This document shows positions 7,262 to 15,031 of a stretch of 21,440 nucleotides of DNA, piece after piece. A program made the translations under genes and the position numbers. How positions within the stretch are numbered: position 1 is the first letter of the stretch; every line of letters starts with the position of its first letter. The notes under the pieces are model-generated. The model was not told where the DNA came from. It did no database searches and saw nothing but the letters and a program-made list of their open reading frames with translations. The DNA lies in assembly GCA_913051905.1 (NCBI GenBank), contig CAJXBY010000028.1, positions 1-21,440 of the forward strand. Direction: 5' to 3'. This DNA is from an uncultured Gammaproteobacteria bacterium (GTDB lineage: Bacteria > Pseudomonadota > Gammaproteobacteria > Arenicellales > UBA868).

Positions 7262-7406
7262 TGGGTTACCGTGACATGAACCCGCTCTGCATCGTCAGCT
7301 GCCCGGATCTGAACCGCACTACGTACCGAAATAGTCAGACCGCCAGTTCCTAACCCGTCGGCAAAAGAAGCACTGATCAATTTCCCTCACAAGGAGGAAC
7401 CCATCG

Positions 7407-7835
7407 ATGACTGCCCTGACACCGAACGTCCCGTCCCACGAGGGTCTTGACCGACTCGCGTCGCGCTATGTTGAGGTTGACGCTCTGTCCTGGCAACCCA
7501 CGAAGTTTCAAGGGGTGGAGTTCAAGACCTTGCTGATCGATCCGGACACCGGGATGCTGACCTCGCTTGTGCGGATGGCGCCGGGTTCTGTATTGCCTGA
7601 CCACGAGCATATACAGATCGAGCAGACCTATGTGCTCGAGGGGCGGCTGCTCGATGAAGACGGCGAAGTCAGCTCGGGTAATTTTGTCTGGCGGCCAGCC
7701 GGAAGCCGTCACGCAGCCCACGCACCTGATGGTGCTTTACTGATTGGCATATTCATGAAACCAAACCGGTTCTTTCACGACGACGGCTCGGAAACCGATA
7801 TGCTGGGCCGCGATTACGACAAAACCTGGCGTTGA
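7407..7835 (+). CDS. Cupin domain protein (ChrR-like cupin)
   Basis: A 142-residue single-domain protein. The first cupin motif reads GSVLPDHEHIQIEQTYVLEG (about 60-79), with H66, H68 and E72 as likely metal ligands, and the second motif has GNFVWRPAGSRHAAHAPDG (about 91-109), with H102 or H105 as the last ligand. Length and the P.G..lp.H.H...E..yVLeG pattern resemble the cupin part of ChrR anti-sigma factors and stand-alone ChrR-like or acetylacetone-dioxygenase-like cupins. No zinc anti-sigma domain and no sigma factor gene is present, so an enzymatic or binding role is more likely. A strong ribosome binding site, AAGGAGG, lies at 7391-7397. The 145 bases after the amidohydrolase show no clear terminator, so the two may be co-transcribed. 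Substrate unknown. Confidence 0.85.
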   Translation: MTALTPNVPSHEGLDRLASRYVEVDALSWQPTKFQGVEFKTLLIDPDTGMLTSLVRMAPGSVLPDHEHIQIEQTYVLEGRLLDEDGEVSSGNFVWRPAGSRHAAHAPDGALLIGIFMKPNRFFHDDGSETDMLGRDYDKTWR

Positions 7836-7943
7836 ACGGCCAGCGTGTTGGACCAGAGCTCCAGACCCGACGACCTGACCCACAACCGCCTCAGCGTTTT
7901 CCGGATCCCTGGCAAATCCTGGCTACGGAGTCAGAAGGGGCAG

Positions 7944-8714
7944 TCAGCCGGTTGTTTCTTCTCGCGGCCGCAGATGACCAAGCCAGTGTTTTTCCCACAA
8001 CCGAAAACCGCGACTGATGGCAAAAACGAGAACCATGTAGAAAACCATCGCGGTGATGAACCCTTCATAGGCGAGATAATAGCGACCGTTCAGCCAACGA
8101 CCCACACCGAGAATATCCTGCAACGTGATTGTACTGAGCACAACGGAACTGTGCAGCATGAAAATCACCTCGTTCGAATAGGCTGGAAGCGCCCGCCGAA
8201 ACGTACTCGGCAAAACGATCCTCCGCATCAACGTAAGCCGTGACATTCCACAAGCCCGCGCCGCTTCAACCTCCCCGTGCGGCGTGTTTTCGATTGCACC
8301 GCGCAGAAACTCAGCAGTATAAGCAGAAGTGTTGAGACTGAACACGATGAGGGCACACCACCAGGCTTTTGACAGTATCGGGTCCCAGAGGAAACTTTCC
8401 CGCACAAAATCGAACTGCGCCAGGCCGTAGTAAATCAAGTAGGCCTGGACAAGCAGCGGCGTACCACGAAAGAAATACGTATAGGCCCATATCGGTCCAT
8501 TCAAGAACCGGTGCTTGTAGGCCCTGGCGATTGCCAGCGGCACCGACAGGACACCACCAATCAGAAGTGATAGCAGCGTGATTTCAATGGTCAGCAGCGT
8601 GCCGTAGAGAAACTTGTCGATATGATCGGCGATCAGCACAAAGTCGAGCGGAGAGTGGTTCTCGCTGACGAAGGCGAGGTACTCCCAGAACGTCCGCTCA
8701 GTAGGATTACTCAC
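7944..8714 (-). CDS. hisM: Polar amino acid ABC transporter permease, HisM-like
   Basis: An inner-membrane permease of about 256 residues, with several hydrophobic segments and the coupling EAA loop GEVEAARACGMSRL that contacts the ATPase. The motif FRGTPLLVQAYLIYYG and the run ALPAYSNEVIFMLHSS match E. coli HisM closely from memory. I chose the GTG at 8712-8714 because it lies four bases after the HisQ stop and has AAGG nine bases upstream; the ATG at 8739-8741 would overlap the preceding gene by 23 bases. It is the last gene of the importer operon and pairs with the HisQ-like protein to form the channel. HisM-type systems carry histidine, lysine, arginine or ornithine; which one cannot be told here. 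It converges with the cupin gene. Confidence 0.92.
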   Translation of the reverse strand: MSNPTERTFWEYLAFVSENHSPLDFVLIADHIDKFLYGTLLTIEITLLSLLIGGVLSVPLAIARAYKHRFLNGPIWAYTYFFRGTPLLVQAYLIYYGLAQFDFVRESFLWDPILSKAWWCALIVFSLNTSAYTAEFLRGAIENTPHGEVEAARACGMSRLTLMRRIVLPSTFRRALPAYSNEVIFMLHSSVVLSTITLQDILGVGRWLNGRYYLAYEGFITAMVFYMVLVFAISRGFRLWEKHWLGHLRPREETTG

Positions 8715-8718
8715 GATA

Positions 8719-9408
8719 TCAAGCCTTGCGCACCCCGGCACTGTACCGGCGGTCTACCCAACGCAGGCCAGCGTCAGAGACTGCAGTCAAGATCAGATAG
8801 ATGATCAACACTGCAAACATGAATGAGAAGGGTTCCCGTACAGACCGTCCGGCAGTCGACGCGTTCCAGACGAGATCATGCAGGCCGATCACCGAAACCA
8901 GCGCTGTGGCCTTGACCAGCACCAGCCAGTTGTTGGTAAAGCTGGGCATGGCGTGGCGCACCATCTGAGGCCAGGTAATACGGCGGAATATGGTCAGCGG
9001 TGTCATACCGCAAGAAATACCAGCCTCAATCTGTCCCGCCGGGATGGCCAGAATCGCGCCGCGAAAAGTCTCGGTCATGTAAGCACCGAAAACAAAGCCG
9101 ATTGATGCAATGCCGGCCGTCAGCTGATTGATCTCAACATAATCCCACAGTCCCGTGGCACTGCCGAGATCATTGACGACCTGCTGGCCGCCATAGAACA
9201 GCAGCATCATAAGGACCAGATCCGGGACCCCACGGACCAGGGTTGTGTATGCGTTTGCTATTCGCTGTGATACAGCGTTTTTTGCGAGCTTAGCCGAAGC
9301 ACCGAGAAGGCCGAGCAGTATTGAAAGCAGTAAAGAACCAACTGCCAGCTGAATCGTGACGCCCGTACCGGAAAGCAGCAGTGCCCGGTACTCCCAGATC
9401 GAATCCAT
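8719..9408 (-). CDS. hisQ: Polar amino acid ABC transporter permease, HisQ-like
   Basis: A 229-residue inner-membrane permease. The segment YTTLVRGVPDLVLMMLLFYG and the nearby ASAKLAKN resemble E. coli HisQ strongly. The coupling loop reads IEAGISCGMTPL, with the third residue of EAA changed to glycine. The C-terminus RRYSAGVRKA is also HisQ-like. The ATG at 9406-9408 has no good ribosome binding site and sits 21 bases downstream of the terminator-like hairpin at 9430-9453, so expression of the two permeases is probably lower than that of the binding protein. Four bases separate its stop from the GTG chosen for the HisM-like gene, suggesting coupled translation. It forms the membrane heterodimer with the HisM-like protein. 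Confidence 0.93.
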   Translation of the reverse strand: MDSIWEYRALLLSGTGVTIQLAVGSLLLSILLGLLGASAKLAKNAVSQRIANAYTTLVRGVPDLVLMMLLFYGGQQVVNDLGSATGLWDYVEINQLTAGIASIGFVFGAYMTETFRGAILAIPAGQIEAGISCGMTPLTIFRRITWPQMVRHAMPSFTNNWLVLVKATALVSVIGLHDLVWNASTAGRSVREPFSFMFAVLIIYLILTAVSDAGLRWVDRRYSAGVRKA

Positions 9409-9429
9409 GTCGAAGATTCAGGCAAAAGA

Positions 9430-9453
9430 GACGGGCCCGCTGAGGGGCCCGTC
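9430..9453 (-). terminator. Hairpin with short T-run between binding protein and permease genes
   Basis: GACGGGCCC and GGGCCCGTC form a perfect 9-bp GC-rich stem around a 6-base loop. On the minus strand the stem is followed by TCTTTT. It begins 25 bases after the stop codon of the binding protein gene. A partial rho-independent terminator here would let the binding protein mRNA accumulate over the permease mRNA, as known for similar importers. The T-run is short, so read-through is expected. Confidence 0.7.
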
Positions 9454-9478
9454 CAAAGATAGGGTCAACTTAGATCAG

Positions 9479-10255
9479 TCAGTTTCCGTAAATATCGACC
9501 GCGAAGTACTTGTCATTCATGACTTTGTAGGTCCCATCCGCCCGAATGTCACCAATCGCTTTGCTCAGCGCATCGCGCAGCGCCGAGTCTTCCTTTCGAA
9601 CGGCGAAGCCGGCACCAACACCCTGACACTCGACATCATCAATCGCACCACCCAGAAATGCAAATCCCTGACCCGCATCAAGGGCCAGAAAACCCTCATA
9701 GGCCTGCAACGAATCAGACAGCTGGGCATCCAGCCGGCCTGCTGCAAGGTCTTGCCACACTTCTTCTTGTGTCGCATACAGGACCAGCTCAGCACCTGGG
9801 TACAGTTTTTCGGCAGAACACTGATGTGTTGTGGCCCGCTGCACACCCAGACGTTTACCATTTAGACCCTTGGCTGTGCCTGCAAAACCAGGATTTTTCT
9901 TGGCGACCAGCTTGGCAGGGGTGTTGTAGTACTTGACCGTAAAGTCGACCTTCTTCTTACGCTCCTCGGTAATCGACATGGAAGCGATAATCGTATCGAA
10001 TTTCTTGGCCAGCAATGCTGGAATCATTCCGTCCCACTCTTGTTCTACCAGTACACATTCCCTGTTCAGGCGCTTGCACACTTCATTGGCGAAATCGATA
10101 TCGAATCCCTTGAGCGCACCATCAGCTTCTTTCCATGAAAACGGCGGGTAGGCGCCTTCAACACCCACCCTGAGTGCATCAGCGGCCCGGACCGTACTAC
10201 CAGCTGCCATCAGCGCCGCGGCCACGACAAGATACATCAGTTTCTTTAATTTCAT
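9479..10255 (-). CDS. Periplasmic polar amino acid binding protein (HisJ/LAO type)
   Basis: The 258-residue protein starts with a signal peptide (MKLKKLMYLVVAAALMAAGS, cleavage likely after VRA or close by) and continues as a family 3 solute-binding protein. Seen are GVEGAYPPFSWKE, GFDIDFANEVCKRLN, IIASMSITEERKKKVDFT and the C-terminal RADGTYKVMNDKYF. The order of these blocks and the SMSITEERK segment match HisJ and the lysine-arginine-ornithine protein, where the serines and arginine hold the alpha-amino and carboxylate groups of the ligand. Three cysteines in the mature part are unusual compared with HisJ. GAGGAG lies nine bases before the ATG. The gene sits between the ATPase and the first permease and is followed by a terminator-like hairpin. 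A basic or opine-like amino acid is the probable ligand. Confidence 0.93.
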   Translation of the reverse strand: MKLKKLMYLVVAAALMAAGSTVRAADALRVGVEGAYPPFSWKEADGALKGFDIDFANEVCKRLNRECVLVEQEWDGMIPALLAKKFDTIIASMSITEERKKKVDFTVKYYNTPAKLVAKKNPGFAGTAKGLNGKRLGVQRATTHQCSAEKLYPGAELVLYATQEEVWQDLAAGRLDAQLSDSLQAYEGFLALDAGQGFAFLGGAIDDVECQGVGAGFAVRKEDSALRDALSKAIGDIRADGTYKVMNDKYFAVDIYGN

Positions 10256-10331
10256 CGTTTCAGTCTCCTCTGAATTTTGGTGGTTTCTCCCGCTGGGATT
10301 CTATCTCGCTAACTACATCAAGCAACCCGGT

Positions 10332-11111
10332 CTAATGCACCGCATTCGACAGAAATTGTCGGAATCGCTGCGACTCCGGGTTGTCAAACATCTTCTGAGG
10401 GGGTCCTTCAACTTCGATCAACCCCTCATGCAGAAAAATGACCTTGCTCGACACATCCCGGGCAAATCCGATTTCGTGGGTGACAACGATCATGGTTCGA
10501 CCCTCATCCGCCAGCGACCGCATTACCTTGAGGACCTCTCCCACGAGCTCCGGATCCAACGCAGAAGTCGGCTCGTCGAACAGCATGACCTCGGGTTCCA
10601 TCGCCAGCGCCCTGGCAATGGCTGTTCTCTGCTGCTGACCACCAGAGATGTGTGCTGGGTAATAGTCCTTTCGTTCGTACATTCCAACCTTATTCAGCGT
10701 AGCTTCAGCCCGGGCCTGGGCTTCTCTTTTCGGCATCTTCAACACGTGAATCAGTGCCTCGCTTACGTTCTCCAGGACAGTCATATGTGACCAAAGGTTG
10801 AAACTCTGAAACACCATTCCGAGTTTCGACCGCAACCGAATGACCTGCTGCATGTCTTCCGGAGATGGATTCCCCAATTTGTCCCGGGTCATCCGGATGG
10901 TCTCACCATGGACGGTCACTGTTCCGGCATCGGGAATCTCAAGCAGGTTTATGCAGCGGAGAAAAGTACTCTTACCCGAACCGGAGGCACCAAGCATGGA
11001 AATCACGTCGCCCACGCAGGCGTCAAGGTACACCCCCTTGAGGACGGAAACTGAGCCGAACTGCTTGTGCAGATCGGCAACCTGGAGTGCCAGCTGAGGC
11101 GCTACGTTCAC
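10332..11111 (-). CDS. hisP: Polar amino acid ABC transporter ATPase, HisP-like
   Basis: A complete 259-residue ABC ATPase. Walker A is GASGSGKS (41-48), the Q-loop glutamine is Q102 in VFQSFNLWSHMTVLENV, the signature is SGGQQ (156-160), Walker B is VMLFDE (175-180) and the switch histidine is H212. The stretch MEPEVMLFDEPTSALDPELV and the insert around LRSKLGMVFQSFNLW are typical of the HisP/GlnQ group, and HisP in particular. It powers the HisQ/HisM-like channel. The start is a GTG at 11109-11111 with only a weak ribosome binding site. It is the first gene of the operon, in contrast to E. coli where hisP is last. The binding protein gene follows after 76 bases, which show no terminator. 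The comM gene lies 111 bases upstream on the same strand. Confidence 0.95.
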   Translation of the reverse strand: MNVAPQLALQVADLHKQFGSVSVLKGVYLDACVGDVISMLGASGSGKSTFLRCINLLEIPDAGTVTVHGETIRMTRDKLGNPSPEDMQQVIRLRSKLGMVFQSFNLWSHMTVLENVSEALIHVLKMPKREAQARAEATLNKVGMYERKDYYPAHISGGQQQRTAIARALAMEPEVMLFDEPTSALDPELVGEVLKVMRSLADEGRTMIVVTHEIGFARDVSSKVIFLHEGLIEVEGPPQKMFDNPESQRFRQFLSNAVH

Positions 11112-11222
11112 ATGGCGTCCGTTGCGATGAGTTTATGCATGGCACGGTAGCAGAGAATCTCGCGGAAAAATAGCCCTTCTGACGTCCCGGTAATCAACAC
11201 GCACCGGCTTCTCCAGCTCAGG

Positions 11223-12737
11223 TCAACACCAGGACGAAGCCCGGTCGAGAAACCGAAACTGCAGTGATTCGGCGATGTGTTCAGCCTGGACAGTGTCAGA
11301 ACCCGCAAGATCTGAGACCGTGCGCGACAGGCGCAGGATGCGGTGATAGGCCCGGGCGGTAAATCCCAATGTTTCTATCGCTTCTGCCAGCAGCCGCCTT
11401 CCCTCCACCGACACAGCGCAGACCTTTTCCAACTGATCAATCGGAATCCTGGCATTGAGCATGCCGCATCGGTCGAATTGAAGGGCACGAGACCCTTCAA
11501 CCCGCTGACGGACAAGGTCAGTGCTCTCGCCTGGAAGGGATCCGAAACGAAGGTCCGTGAGCTCGACTGAGGCAATCCGGATCTGAAGGTCGATACGATC
11601 CAGCAGCGGTCCTGAAATTCGCCGTTGGTACCGCGACTGGCGTTCAGAGGAACAACGACACCGCCCGGACGGATCTCCTGCATAGCCACATGGGCACGGG
11701 TTCATCGCTGCAACGAGCTGGAAGCGGCTGGGATACACAACGCTGCGACTCGCCCTCGCGACAGTGATCGATCCCGCCTCCAAGGGTTCGCGCAACTGGT
11801 CGAGTACCCGCCGGTCGAACTCGGTCAATTCATCGAGAAACAGCACCCCGTTGTGAGCCAGCGAAATCTCTCCCGGCAGAACCCGGCTGCCGCCACCGAC
11901 TAGTGCAACGGCCGATGCACTGTGGTGGGGCGACCTGAAAGGCCGCGTCCGCCAGCCACCATGTTCAAATCCGGCCCTGGAGACGGAGTAGATGCAGGCG
12001 GTTTCCAGTGCTTCGGCTTCTGTCATGGGCGGCAGAAGACCGGGCAGACGCTCGGCCAGCATGGTCTTGCCGCAACCTGGAGGACCGATCAGCAGCAGAT
12101 CGTGACCACCGGCCGATGCGAGCTCCACCCCCCTGCGCCCCAGGTGCTGACCGCGCACATCGCACAGATCGGGTTCAGGGCTGCTTTTCGGCTGGGTAGG
12201 CACTCGATTTACAGGAACAATCGGTTCCTTCCCAGACAGATGGGCAGTCAGTTCCGTGAGGTGTTGCGCCGGCAGGAGGTCAACACCAGCGACCAGTGCC
12301 GCCTCTTCGGCGTTGTCCAAGGGCAGAACCAGTGTCCGACTGCAACGGACAGCGGCAAGCGTTGCGGTCAATACTCCGCGCACGGGACGCAGCTCACCCC
12401 CCAGTCCGAGTTCACCCAAACATTCCAGCCCCTCGAGACACGCCGGTGGCAGCTGATCCGAGGCGGCCAGGATACCAAGCGCAATCGGCAGGTCGAAACG
12501 CCCGCCTTCTTTGGGCAGATCAGCTGGCGCCAGGTTGACGGTGATTCGTCTAGTCGGAAAGTCGAAACCCGAATTCAACAGCGCGCTTCTCACCCGCTCA
12601 CGGCTCTCACGCACCGCGGCTTCCGGGAGACCAACAATGGAAAACGACGGCAGACCGTTCGACAGGTGCACCTCAACCCCGACTTCCGGGGCAGCGAGTC
12701 CGTTTCCCACCCTGCTCCGTACAATTGCCAAGGACAT
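11223..12737 (-). CDS. comM: ComM/YifB family AAA+ ATPase (Mg chelatase-like)
   Basis: A 504-residue protein with the full family layout: an N-terminal Lon-protease-like domain with LAIVRSRVGNGL and GLPEAAVRESRERVRSAL, then the AAA+ core with Walker A GPPGCGKT (218-225), Walker B VLFLDE (298-303), and NPCPCGY (346-352), part of a possible zinc-binding cluster C348, C350, C360, C362. The C-terminus has the typical FTARAYHRILRLSRTVSDL block. In naturally competent bacteria ComM is a hexameric helicase that extends branch migration during integration of incoming DNA; it is also widespread in bacteria not known to be competent. AGGTAGAG stands a few bases before the ATG. It looks like a stand-alone housekeeping gene, unrelated to the transporters on either side. 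Confidence 0.96.
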   Translation of the reverse strand: MSLAIVRSRVGNGLAAPEVGVEVHLSNGLPSFSIVGLPEAAVRESRERVRSALLNSGFDFPTRRITVNLAPADLPKEGGRFDLPIALGILAASDQLPPACLEGLECLGELGLGGELRPVRGVLTATLAAVRCSRTLVLPLDNAEEAALVAGVDLLPAQHLTELTAHLSGKEPIVPVNRVPTQPKSSPEPDLCDVRGQHLGRRGVELASAGGHDLLLIGPPGCGKTMLAERLPGLLPPMTEAEALETACIYSVSRAGFEHGGWRTRPFRSPHHSASAVALVGGGSRVLPGEISLAHNGVLFLDELTEFDRRVLDQLREPLEAGSITVARASRSVVYPSRFQLVAAMNPCPCGYAGDPSGRCRCSSERQSRYQRRISGPLLDRIDLQIRIASVELTDLRFGSLPGESTDLVRQRVEGSRALQFDRCGMLNARIPIDQLEKVCAVSVEGRRLLAEAIETLGFTARAYHRILRLSRTVSDLAGSDTVQAEHIAESLQFRFLDRASSWC

Positions 12738-12894
12738 GTCTCTACCTGATCCGACTGACAGGGGCTCAGACTATCTGTTAGGCTGACTCATAGTCTGTGA
12801 AGAAACTCACAAAGAGTTTCACCGCGCAATACCAGACCGCGGGGCAGGATGGGAATTTACATGACTCGCGGTTTAGATCCGCCTCGCGGTCAGT

Positions 12895-12910
12895 ACTTCA
12901 GACCTGAAGT
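12895..12910. repeat. Perfect 7-bp dyad downstream of dctM
   Basis: ACTTCAG and CTGAAGT face each other across two bases, in the 187-base gap between dctM and comM. The two-base loop is too tight for an RNA hairpin of full stem length and no T-run follows, so a terminator is unlikely. It could be a protein-binding dyad. The rest of the gap shows nothing I can name. Confidence 0.35.
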
Positions 12911-12924
12911 GGTCCGAAGGTTTC

Positions 12925-14307
12925 TCACATACTCTGCAACATCAACTGCGGTAGAAACGTCACGATACCCGGAAAGGCAATGAACAGACCCACCGTCGCG
13001 ATATCGGCAACGAAGAATGGTCCTATCCCTCTGAACACATCGGTCAACGGAATATCAGGGCGCACACCGTTGACGACAAAACAGTTCAGACCGATTGGCG
13101 GTGTAACCAGGCAGATCTCGGCCATCTTGACCACGATGATGCCGAACCAGATCGGATCATAGCCAAGGCCGATGATGGCGGGATACACCACCGGCAGGGT
13201 CAGCAACAGCATACCGATTGCATCCATGAACATTCCCAAGACCATGTAACCCAGCAGAATCATGATGACGATCAGAACTGGCGGCATATCAAGGGTGCTG
13301 ACAAAACTGGCAAATGCATCGGGCAGTCCGGCGAACCCGAGAAAGCGGACGAATATCAGAACACCCCAGATGATCGAGAAGATCATCGCGGTCAGTTTGG
13401 CGGTTTCGAACAGGGCGTTCTTGAACGTCGTGAACTTCATGCCCCGGATGAGAGCGATAACCATCACCACGAATGCTCCCAGTGCACCCGCTTCGGTGGG
13501 TGTCGCCCATCCGCCATAGATCGCCGAGAATATGATCACGATCACGGCTACGATCGGTGCGGTCCCGGGCAGAGCCCGAAATCGAGCTGACCAGGGATAG
13601 CGCTGCGTCGGCGGTGCTAATTTAGGGTTCAGCATGACCCGGCCGGATATCAGCAGCGCATAGATGACCGCTGAGATGATGCCGGGTATGAAGCCTGCGA
13701 GCAGCAACTGACCAACGGACTCTTCGACGATGATGGCATAGATCACCAGGATCGCACTGGGTGGAATCAGCGATGCCAGCGTTCCACCGGCGGCAACCAC
13801 ACCCGCCGCAAGACGCTTGTCGTAACCGTTTCTCAGCATCTCCGGAATCGCAACACGTGAAAATACGGCTGCTGTCGCAGTGGACGCTCCGGATACAGCA
13901 GCGAAGCCTGCCGTTGCAAACACCGTAGCGATCGCCAACCCGCCCGGGGCCTGGCTGCACCATTTGCGGGCCGCATCGAAAACAGCCTGAGTCAGGCCGG
14001 CGTGAAACGCCAAGTAACCGATCAGGATGAACATCGGCAGCACGGAAAGCGTAAACGAGGAGATCTTGGAATGCGGCACGGTTCCGGCCATGCCAGTGCC
14101 GGCTTCCCAGCCGATGATCGCCACCAGTCCAAGCATGCCGACGACAGCCGCAGCGATAAACACCCGCACGCCGAGGAACACCAGCACCACCAGAACGGCA
14201 GAGAAGACCAGGCCTACGGTAAACGGTTCAGCGTCGGAGAAGAGTGCAGCCAACGGTATTTCGACGTATCGGCCGAAGTAATGATAGAGCCCTTCCGAAA
14301 GTGTCAC
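12925..14307 (-). CDS. dctM: TRAP transporter large permease subunit (DctM)
   Basis: The protein has about 460 residues when started at the GTG at 14305-14307, and about a dozen hydrophobic segments. Family blocks visible are SVLPMFILIGYLAFHAG, the scaffold GFAAVSGASTATAAV, GGTLASLIPPSAILVIYA and GYMVLGMFMDAIGMLLLTLP. DctM is the sodium-driven channel that takes substrate from the binding protein. The open frame extends to 14502 but those 65 extra residues are not membrane-like and overlap the small subunit gene. The GTG overlaps the TGA of dctQ by four bases (GTGA) and has GGAG upstream, which is the classical coupled start. It is the last gene of the TRAP operon. Substrate unknown; the neighbouring acyl-CoA genes suggest an organic acid. 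Confidence 0.94.
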   Translation of the reverse strand: MTLSEGLYHYFGRYVEIPLAALFSDAEPFTVGLVFSAVLVVLVFLGVRVFIAAAVVGMLGLVAIIGWEAGTGMAGTVPHSKISSFTLSVLPMFILIGYLAFHAGLTQAVFDAARKWCSQAPGGLAIATVFATAGFAAVSGASTATAAVFSRVAIPEMLRNGYDKRLAAGVVAAGGTLASLIPPSAILVIYAIIVEESVGQLLLAGFIPGIISAVIYALLISGRVMLNPKLAPPTQRYPWSARFRALPGTAPIVAVIVIIFSAIYGGWATPTEAGALGAFVVMVIALIRGMKFTTFKNALFETAKLTAMIFSIIWGVLIFVRFLGFAGLPDAFASFVSTLDMPPVLIVIMILLGYMVLGMFMDAIGMLLLTLPVVYPAIIGLGYDPIWFGIIVVKMAEICLVTPPIGLNCFVVNGVRPDIPLTDVFRGIGPFFVADIATVGLFIAFPGIVTFLPQLMLQSM

Positions 14308-14930
14308 GGGCGATTCTCCATAGATTCGCCGAAAGCATCCTGAATTTCTTTTCGCGCCTCTTCGGACACTTTCATGATCACCGGAACAGCTACTGCGGGA
14401 CGTGACGGGTCCTGCAACAACCTGAAGTATCCGAACAATTGCAGCAACAGCCGCAGCCACAAGGATACAAAGGCAATCGGGATCACCAGTTTTGCCGGCC
14501 ACACCGGCAGGTCGGCATTAATCGTCGAATCGCCGATCTCGTAGGCCCGCATAAAATGATCAAAGCTGGTAAAAATCAAGATACCGATGATGAAAAGACC
14601 GACCACCACGCCGACCACTTCGACCAGCCACAGCAGCCGCCGGCGAAACCTGGCGATGATCAATTCCATGCGCACGTGACCGCCTTCACGCTGGCAGTAG
14701 GCGACACCGATAAAGGCAAAAAGCACCATGATCTGCTCGACCCAGTCGATGTAACCGAAAACGGGCGCATTAAAGACCTTGCGGCCGACAACCTGCACCA
14801 CAGCGAACAGCATCAGCGCAACGATGCTGACAGCCGAAACGGCGTTCAGCAGATTTTCAAGATGGGCGTAACAACGACTCGGCGGTTCAAACCAGACCCG
14901 CTCAGGTCTTGCCGGTTTTTCCCCGGTCAT
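14304..14930 (-). CDS. dctQ: TRAP transporter small permease subunit (DctQ)
   Basis: About 208 residues with four membrane segments, the first at ENLLNAVSAVSIVALMLFAV. The block IDWVEQIMVLFAFIGVAYCQ followed by REGGHVRMELI is the family hallmark ('E......lg.a...R.g.Hi.v'). I chose the ATG at 14928-14930 (MTGEKPARP); the frame can be extended to 14987, but that start lies inside the strong hairpin at 14966-14997 and adds a non-membrane leader. The ribosome binding site of the chosen start is poor, so the start is uncertain. The C-terminal tail of about 40 residues is longer than usual. The stop overlaps the GTG of dctM. Together with DctM it forms the membrane part of the TRAP transporter. Confidence 0.9.
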   Translation of the reverse strand: MTGEKPARPERVWFEPPSRCYAHLENLLNAVSAVSIVALMLFAVVQVVGRKVFNAPVFGYIDWVEQIMVLFAFIGVAYCQREGGHVRMELIIARFRRRLLWLVEVVGVVVGLFIIGILIFTSFDHFMRAYEIGDSTINADLPVWPAKLVIPIAFVSLWLRLLLQLFGYFRLLQDPSRPAVAVPVIMKVSEEARKEIQDAFGESMENRP

Positions 14931-14965
14931 GGAAGTGAAAAGCTGAGCCAGGCAGGTCAGAGGAC

Positions 14966-14997
14966 CAGGGTCCGGATGCTTGCGCATCCGGACCCTG
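14966..14997 (-). terminator. 14-bp perfect hairpin with GCAA tetraloop between dctP and dctQ
   Basis: CAGGGTCCGGATGC pairs with GCATCCGGACCCTG around four bases. On the minus strand, the strand of the TRAP operon, the loop is GCAA, a stable GNRA tetraloop. It starts 34 bases after the dctP stop. No T-run follows on that strand, so it is not a standard rho-independent terminator; it fits better as a 3' stabiliser or processing structure protecting the dctP mRNA, or as a barrier giving more binding protein than permease. The structure is seen; the role is inferred. Confidence 0.6.
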
Positions 14998-15031
14998 TCG
15001 TGTTTAAAACTCGGCTACCCGGTAACAGGCT

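Noticed and set aside
11108..11308. Small minus-strand frame whose stop overlaps the hisP-like GTG start
   Set aside because: The overlap looks like translational coupling, but most of the frame lies within comM out of frame and the peptide resembles nothing.
11922..12749. 275-codon forward frame antisense to comM
   Set aside because: Shadow of a well-conserved gene on the other strand; low-complexity, Gln/Arg-rich translation.
12925..14502. Upstream extension of dctM to 14502
   Set aside because: The added residues overlap dctQ and are not membrane-like; the GTGA overlap at 14304-14307 with GGAG upstream gives a better start.
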